Shown: in pieces, positions 7,905 to 11,146 of the stretch
Layout: every line of letters begins with the position of its first letter
Position numbering within the stretch: position 1 is the stretch's first letter
Assembly: GCA_029933565.1 (NCBI GenBank)
Contig: JAOZNY010000026.1
Coordinates: forward strand, 1 to 11,146
Direction of reading: 5' to 3'
Length of the DNA: 11,146 nucleotides
Origin: Bacteroidales bacterium
GTDB taxonomy: Bacteria > Bacteroidota > Bacteroidia > Bacteroidales > F082
Program-made: the position numbers and the translations under genes
Notes under the pieces: generated by a model
Seen by the model: the letters and a program-made list of their open reading frames with translations, nothing else
The model's database searches: none
Told to the model about the DNA's origin: nothing

Positions 7905-8366
7905 CTATTTAGTTGCGCTTACAACTTTATCTAATTCAATTATTTCATTTGAAATCTTACTCAAAACACCAAAAAATATTTCTATTTCTTCTTCACTTAA
8001 GTTCTTTACAAAAGCATTTTGAATTTGTTTAATTATTGGTCCTAACTCAAGCAAAACTTCCTTGCCATAATTTGTGATATAAATATTATTCGATCTTTTA
8101 TCCTCCCGCGAATGAACCCTTAACAAAAGGTTATTTTTCTCCATCTTGCTTACCAGTCGGGCAATTGTTGTTTTATCCTTGTCAAGCATTCTTGATAAAT
8201 TCTGCTGATTAATGCCGTCATTTGCGCGCAAAATATTCAACAAAACAAACTGCTCAACATTAATATCAGGATTCTTTTTATGGAAAGACCTATCAAGCAT
8301 AAGTCGCATTTTATGGCTAGTATGCCCTAACATTGCCACAATTGATAATTCTTTTGAAGTTGTCAT
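7905..8366 (-). CDS. MarR family transcriptional regulator of the efflux operon
   Basis: A 153-residue winged-helix repressor, of typical MarR length, expected to bind DNA as a dimer and release on binding a small ligand. N-terminal helices (1-45) and C-terminal helices (about 100-148) form the dimer region. The helix-turn-helix is INQQNLSRMLDKDKTTIARL (52-71), continuing VSKMEKNNLLLRV. The wing is REDKRSNNIYIT (87-98) with the family D-x-R pattern (Asp89, Arg91). It is the first gene of the minus-strand efflux locus, so it very likely represses itself and the pump. An imperfect palindrome lies between its start codon and the candidate promoter, and a second near-identical copy overlaps its last codons and stop. 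Ligand unknown. Confidence 0.92.
   Translation of the reverse strand: MTTSKELSIVAMLGHTSHKMRLMLDRSFHKKNPDINVEQFVLLNILRANDGINQQNLSRMLDKDKTTIARLVSKMEKNNLLLRVHSREDKRSNNIYITNYGKEVLLELGPIIKQIQNAFVKNLSEEEIEIFFGVLSKISNEIIELDKVVSATK
7907..7926. promoter_or_regulatory. Candidate MarR operator 2 (across the marR stop codon)
   Basis: AGTTGcgcttaCAACT (7911-7926) is a perfect 5-bp inverted repeat with a 6-base spacer. The whole 7907-7926 stretch matches operator 1 (8371-8390) at 17 of 20 positions. It covers the last codons of marR and its TAG stop and ends 26 bases before the adaptor ATG. Function as an operator is inferred from the repeat and its position. Confidence 0.5.
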
Positions 8367-8370
8367 AATA

Positions 8371-8392
8371 ATTTAGTTGCACATACATCTAA
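8371..8392. promoter_or_regulatory. Candidate MarR operator 1 (upstream of marR)
   Basis: TTAGTTG (8373-8379), a 6-base spacer and CATCTAA (8386-8392) form an imperfect inverted repeat (6 of 7 arm positions pair) of the usual MarR operator size. It lies 4 bases upstream of the marR start codon and next to the transcription start predicted from the element at 8400-8407, where bound repressor would block RNA polymerase. Confidence 0.6.
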
Positions 8393-8399
8393 TAGGCGG

Positions 8400-8431
8400 C
8401 AAAGAAACAATTATTTTCTTTACGAAAACAA
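8400..8431 (-). promoter_or_regulatory. Candidate promoter of the marR efflux operon
   Basis: On the minus strand TTTCTTTG (8407-8400) matches TAnnTTTG at 5 of its 6 fixed bases, and a CTTG lies about 21 bases upstream (TTG at 8431-8429). Transcription would start near 8394, directly beside operator 1. An AAAGAAA-N7-TTTCTTT inverted repeat (8401-8421) overlaps it. The match is only fair. Confidence 0.3.
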
Positions 8432-8454
8432 GTAGAAAACTTTTTATAAATTTT

Positions 8455-8486
8455 TAAGAAAAGGGTCTGTATTAAGCGTAGAACCC
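8455..8486 (-). terminator. Likely intrinsic terminator of pabA
   Basis: Read on the minus strand, GGGTTCT (8486-8480) pairs with AGACCC (8468-8463) with one bulged T, over an 11-base loop, and is followed by TTTTCTTAA. It begins just 2 bases after the pabA stop. It would separate pabA transcription from the marR operon that lies downstream on the same strand. Confidence 0.55.
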
Positions 8487-8488
8487 AA

Positions 8489-9061
8489 TTAAGACTCTAG
8501 CCAATTGCAAATCATTTCCTTTCCAAATTCCGTCATTATGGATTCAGGATGAAACTGAAGGCCAGTTAAGTCGTAGGTTTTATGCCTAACAGCCATAGGA
8601 AAACCGTTTTCATCTTTTAGAAGGATTTGCAATTCGTTGGGCATATTTATTTCCTTAATTATCCATGAGTGATAATGGCCAATATTAAACTCCGAGGGAA
8701 GTGCTTTAAAAATTTTGTCGTCAGAAACTAATATTCCCATGTTTTGAATACCATGCATAGGTGAAGGGAGTTTACTGAGTTTTGCACCAAACAACTCACC
8801 TATTGCCTCATAGCCCAGACACACGCCTAGTATAGATTTTTGTTTAAAATAAAGTTTCAGGAATTCCATTAAATTGCCTGCTTCTTCTGCAATACCAGGA
8901 CCCGGAGAAATCAAAACTTTATCAATTTCGCGCAAATCAGTTTCTAGCAAACAATCGTTTTTAACAAGTTGATAATCTGTGATTCCACACTGTTCAACTA
9001 ATTGAACCAGATTGTAAGTAAACGAATCGTAATTATCAATTATGAGGAGTTTCAAATTCAA
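8489..9061 (-). CDS. pabA: Aminodeoxychorismate/anthranilate synthase glutamine amidotransferase subunit
   Basis: A 190-residue class I glutamine amidotransferase, full length for PabA/TrpG, which hydrolyses glutamine and channels ammonia to the chorismate-binding partner. Motifs in order: LLIIDNYDSFTYNLVQL (5-21), ISPGPG (51-56, oxyanion region), GVCLGYEAIGELFGA (79-93) with nucleophile Cys81, MHG (102-104), and LQFHPES (168-174) with His171 and Glu173 completing the triad. The usual GVCLGHQ is GVCLGYE here. The frame has no ATG start: codons at 9061 and at 9055 are both TTG, with a stop at 9095-9097. The 9055 start gives the family-typical opening LKLLIIDNYDSF (first codon read as Met). It is divergent from pabB, which favours aminodeoxychorismate synthase, but it may also serve anthranilate synthase since no trp genes are in view. 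Confidence 0.9.
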   Translation of the reverse strand: MNLKLLIIDNYDSFTYNLVQLVEQCGITDYQLVKNDCLLETDLREIDKVLISPGPGIAEEAGNLMEFLKLYFKQKSILGVCLGYEAIGELFGAKLSKLPSPMHGIQNMGILVSDDKIFKALPSEFNIGHYHSWIIKEINMPNELQILLKDENGFPMAVRHKTYDLTGLQFHPESIMTEFGKEMICNWLES

Positions 9062-9089
9062 ATTGTTTTCAGCAAAAATAAAACAATTG

Positions 9090-9097
9090 CAAAACTA
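9090..9097 (-). promoter_or_regulatory. Candidate -7 element for pabA
   Basis: On the minus strand TAGTTTTG (9097-9090) is an exact TAnnTTTG match, 28-34 bases before the two possible TTG starts. It includes the in-frame stop codon TAG that limits how far upstream translation can begin. No good -33 element is seen at the expected distance. Confidence 0.45.
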
Positions 9098-9125
9098 GAC
9101 GCTAATTTAGAAAAGCATTATTAAG

Positions 9126-9156
9126 TTTGCAATCAAAAAATAATTGCATAATTTTA
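9126..9156 (+). promoter_or_regulatory. Candidate promoter of the pabB-pabC-sixA operon
   Basis: TTTG (9126-9129), a 19-base spacer and TAATTTTA (9149-9156; 5 of the 6 fixed bases of TAnnTTTG) give the Bacteroidota two-part promoter at the expected spacing. Transcription would start near 9162, 15 bases before the first ATG (9177) and about 45 before the second (9207). Confidence 0.5.
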
Positions 9157-9176
9157 CCTTGGAAAAATAATAGTTA

Positions 9177-10148
9177 ATGTACAGTTGTAAATCGGTAGTC
9201 AACAAAATGAACAAACTAGGAAAAAAAGGGATTCCGTTTTTGTTTGTATTTGACTTTTTGTGCAAGGCTCCCCTAATTTTCAAACTCGATGAACTTAATA
9301 CTGACGAATTACTTTTTTCGATTAACGGGATTACAAATATTAAACAAACACCTGAATCAAAAAAGCATTTGAGTTTTGATGTTATTCCCTACGAAAAAAC
9401 AAAATATGCTGAGGCATTCGATTTAGTTCAGGAACACATTAAACATGGAGATTCGTTTTTGTTAAACCTTACATTTCCCAGCAAAATAGAATCTAATTTC
9501 AGTTTGAAGGATATTTTTTTCGCCAGCAAGGCAAAATATAAATTATGGTTAAAAGATAAATTTGTGGTTTTTTCACCAGAGATTTTTGTGCAGACTAAAG
9601 ACAATATTATTAGTTCATTCCCAATGAAAGGCACTATTGATGCTAGCGTGCCCAATGCAAAAGAACTACTTTTAAGCAGCAAAAAAGAATTGGCTGAGCA
9701 TTTTACAATAGTTGATTTGATTAGAAATGACTTGAGCATGGTTGCCAAAAATGTAAAAGTTAAATCGTTTAGAAACATTGAAAACATTGTAACCAACAAA
9801 GGTGAAATATTACAGATGAGTTCGAAGATAAGTGGAGAACTACCTGCTAGGTTTAATGAAAAAATTGGAGATATTATTTCAAAGATGTTACCTGCCGGTT
9901 CCATTTCGGGTGCGCCAAAAAAGAAAACCCTTGAAATAATTGATAAAGCAGAAAAATATAACCGGGGATATTACACAGGAATATTTGGAATATTTGATGG
10001 AAAAAATATTGACAGTGGAGTGATGATTAGGTTTGTGGAACAACAAGGCAAAAAATTAATTTATAAAAGTGGGGGTGGAATTACTGCCAAAAGCAATGCC
10101 GAAGGAGAATACGATGAACTAGTAAAGAAGGTTTATGTTCCTATTTAA
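9177..10148 (+). CDS. pabB: Aminodeoxychorismate synthase component I (chorismate-binding)
   Basis: A 323-residue chorismate-utilising enzyme that, with ammonia from PabA, converts chorismate to 4-amino-4-deoxychorismate for folate. The chorismate-binding domain fills about 70-321: FPMKGTIDAS (148-157), EHFTIVDLIRNDLS (174-187), LPAGSISGAPKKKTLEII (238-255), YYTGIFGIFDG (265-275) and KSGGGITAKSNAEGEYDEL (297-315). The PMKGT motif keeps Lys151, the lysine of PabB-type PIKGT; anthranilate synthases usually have alanine there, so PabB is favoured over TrpE. At 323 residues it is shorter than the roughly 450 of E. coli PabB because most of the N-terminal domain is missing, a form common in this phylum. 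An internal ATG at 9207 (MNKLGKKGIPFLFVFDF) may be the true start, since it better matches family N-termini. Confidence 0.9.
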   Translation: MYSCKSVVNKMNKLGKKGIPFLFVFDFLCKAPLIFKLDELNTDELLFSINGITNIKQTPESKKHLSFDVIPYEKTKYAEAFDLVQEHIKHGDSFLLNLTFPSKIESNFSLKDIFFASKAKYKLWLKDKFVVFSPEIFVQTKDNIISSFPMKGTIDASVPNAKELLLSSKKELAEHFTIVDLIRNDLSMVAKNVKVKSFRNIENIVTNKGEILQMSSKISGELPARFNEKIGDIISKMLPAGSISGAPKKKTLEIIDKAEKYNRGYYTGIFGIFDGKNIDSGVMIRFVEQQGKKLIYKSGGGITAKSNAEGEYDELVKKVYVPI

Positions 10149-10150
10149 GG

Positions 10151-10174
10151 AATGAATGAGTAAATGAATGAGTA
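10151..10174 (+). repeat. Tandem 12-bp repeat making two mini-ORFs before pabC
   Basis: AATGAATGAGTA is repeated exactly at 10151-10162 and 10163-10174. Each copy carries ATG AAT GAG followed by a stop (TAA at 10161, TAG at 10173), in the same frame as the pabC ATG at 10176. The second stop directly abuts that ATG. The layout suits ribosomes reinitiating after pabB (stop at 10146-10148), though simple repeat slippage would look the same. Confidence 0.8.
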
Positions 10175-10175
10175 G

Positions 10176-10793
10176 ATGAAATTGCTGGAAACCATAAAAT
10201 TTGAAGACGGGAAGTTTGCCAATCTTGAACTGCATCAGAACCGGATGAACAAATCGCAAAAAGAGTTGTTTGGATGTGAGAATAAAATTGATTTGGTTTC
10301 GGAACTTGATATGTTTCTTGCAAAATCTCAAGCAACTTACATTAATCACAAAATTTACAAATGCCGGATAGTTTACAGCAAAACAATACAAAATATTGAA
10401 CTCCTACCTTATTCCTCACTCAGTATTAAATCACTAAAAATAGTTAATGACGACTCAATTAATTATAATTTCAAATTTGAAAACAGAGAAAGAATAAATC
10501 AATTATTTGCTAAGCGCAAAAACAGCGATGAAATTTTAATTGTAAAAAATGGTTTGATTACCGATACTTCATTTTGCAATATTTTGTTTTTTAATGGCAA
10601 AAAATGGCTAACACCCGAAAAGCCACTTTTAAAAGGAATTCAAAGACAATTTTTAATTAATAATGAAATAATAGAAACAGCAAATATTTCTCCATATGAC
10701 ATTCATAACTTTACAAAGGCCAGGTTGGTAAATGCGATGATTGGATTTGAGGATATGTTGGACATAAGTATTGCGGAAATTCAAAACGAATAA
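10176..10793 (+). CDS. pabC: Class IV aminotransferase, probable aminodeoxychorismate lyase
   Basis: A 205-residue PLP-dependent protein of the branched-chain aminotransferase/PabC fold, expected to cleave aminodeoxychorismate to p-aminobenzoate and pyruvate. It is short compared with the roughly 270 residues of E. coli PabC, a compact form found in this phylum. The start MKLLETIKFEDGKFANLELH (1-20) with HQNRM gives the N-terminal domain. NYNFKFENRERINQLF (96-111) holds the probable PLP lysine, Lys100. SDEILIVKNGLITDTSFCNI (117-136) and WLTPEKPLLKGIQR (144-157) are class IV signatures that bind the PLP phosphate and substrate. The position 27 bp after pabB supports the PabC role, and a 12-bp tandem repeat fills that gap. 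A branched-chain or D-amino-acid aminotransferase activity cannot be fully excluded by motif. Confidence 0.87.
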   Translation: MKLLETIKFEDGKFANLELHQNRMNKSQKELFGCENKIDLVSELDMFLAKSQATYINHKIYKCRIVYSKTIQNIELLPYSSLSIKSLKIVNDDSINYNFKFENRERINQLFAKRKNSDEILIVKNGLITDTSFCNILFFNGKKWLTPEKPLLKGIQRQFLINNEIIETANISPYDIHNFTKARLVNAMIGFEDMLDISIAEIQNE

Positions 10794-10818
10794 TTAATTT
10801 GCCAAAAAAGAATAATCG

Positions 10819-11146
10819 ATGTTATTTAATAAGACAAAAAGAAAAACGATTTACATAATGCGACATGCAAAATCGTCATGGGAAGACTTTTCGGTAGGGG
10901 ATCATGGCAGAGTTCTAATGGAAGTGGGCATAAAAAAAACTAATAAAGTTGCAGCTTATTTAAAATCTAAGGAAATTAAACCAGACCTAATTTTAAGCAG
11001 TACAGCAGTTAGGGCATTTGAGACATCAAAGATTATAGCAGTGGAACTTGGCTATCCTGAACAAGAAATAATAATCTCAAAAAATATTTACCATGCTGGC
11101 ACAGATGATATTTTCGATGAACTTTTTGGACTCGACAACTCAATTG
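10819..11146 (+). CDS. sixA: SixA-like histidine phosphatase (partial, runs off window)
   Basis: An open frame from ATG 10819 continues past the right edge, with 109 codons visible. Residues 10-22 read TIYIMRHAKSSWE: the RHA (Arg15, His16) is the phospho-accepting histidine motif of the histidine phosphatase superfamily, and RHAKSSW is typical of SixA-type phosphohistidine phosphatases. Further on, the segment PDLILSSTAVRAFETSKIIA (54-73) matches the family's second block, with the S-S and R-A-x-x-T/S pattern. In the region normally written RPLNERG the sequence is GRVLMEVG, so part of that motif is not conserved. It begins 25 bp after pabC and is probably the third gene of the operon. The link to folate synthesis is unexplained, and the substrate is unknown. 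Confidence 0.82.
   Translation, partial: MLFNKTKRKTIYIMRHAKSSWEDFSVGDHGRVLMEVGIKKTNKVAAYLKSKEIKPDLILSSTAVRAFETSKIIAVELGYPEQEIIISKNIYHAGTDDIFDELFGLDNSI

Noticed and set aside
8401..8421. AAAGAAA-N7-TTTCTTT inverted repeat as a terminator or operator
   Set aside because: It is made only of A/T-rich sequence common here by composition. The better operator candidate lies beside it at 8371-8392, so it is mentioned only within the promoter entry.
9428..9904. Minus-strand 158-codon open frame inside pabB
   Set aside because: It lies antisense to the well-supported chorismate-binding domain, and its translation is a low-complexity hydrophobic and serine/leucine-rich sequence without recognisable motifs. 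It is a shadow of pabB.
10119..10391. Minus-strand 90- and 64-codon frames over the pabB-pabC junction
   Set aside because: They overlap both real genes on the other strand, and their translations have no motif. The repeated SFTHSF-like residues simply mirror the 12-bp tandem repeat.
1..11146. CRISPR arrays, tRNA/rRNA genes, insertion sequences, toxin-antitoxin or phage-defence genes
   Set aside because: No regularly spaced repeats, cloverleaf-like sequences, transposase or defence-related frames were seen on either strand. All long frames belong to known metabolic or efflux families.

Overview
The window looks like chromosomal DNA of a Bacteroidota bacterium. It is AT-rich, coding starts lack clear Shine-Dalgarno sites, and several gene starts are preceded by matches to the Bacteroidota -7 promoter element TAnnTTTG. 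The short forms of PabB and PabC, and the TolC/adaptor/RND pump type, also fit. The exact genus cannot be read from the sequence. No rRNA, tRNA, CRISPR array, insertion sequence or phage gene is visible. All the genes look like ordinary chromosomal genes, and I found no convincing new multi-gene system.

Layout. (1) Bases 1-86 are the tail of an unrecognised plus-strand gene, followed by a strong inverted repeat (106-173). (2) A minus-strand glutaryl-CoA dehydrogenase-like gene (229-1395) is divergent from a plus-strand ridA-type imine deaminase (1496-1879). (3) The 1880-2100 gap holds a possible ridA terminator, further hairpins and short direct repeats. (4) A complete tripartite efflux locus runs on the minus strand, in transcription order: MarR regulator (8366-7905), membrane-anchored periplasmic adaptor (7881-6769), RND transporter (6762-3580) and TolC-type outer-membrane channel (3414-2101). 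A roughly 100-bp palindromic repeat sits between the transporter and channel genes. (5) A p-aminobenzoate (folate precursor) locus follows. pabA is on the minus strand (9061-8489), divergent from plus-strand pabB (9177-10148) and a pabC-like class IV aminotransferase gene (10176-10793). A SixA-like histidine phosphatase gene starts at 10819 and runs off the window.

How the genes work together. PabA supplies ammonia to PabB to turn chorismate into aminodeoxychorismate, and PabC releases p-aminobenzoate. The MarR protein probably represses its own efflux operon. A near-identical 20-base palindromic sequence occurs twice, once between the marR start codon and its predicted promoter and once across the marR stop codon just before the adaptor gene. 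This pair of candidate operators is the most informative regulatory signal in the window. Other points worth a look are a TTG start on pabA, two tandem three-codon mini-ORFs abutting pabC, a non-standard hairpin region in the adaptor, and a transporter lacking the AcrB-type lysine in its proton relay.
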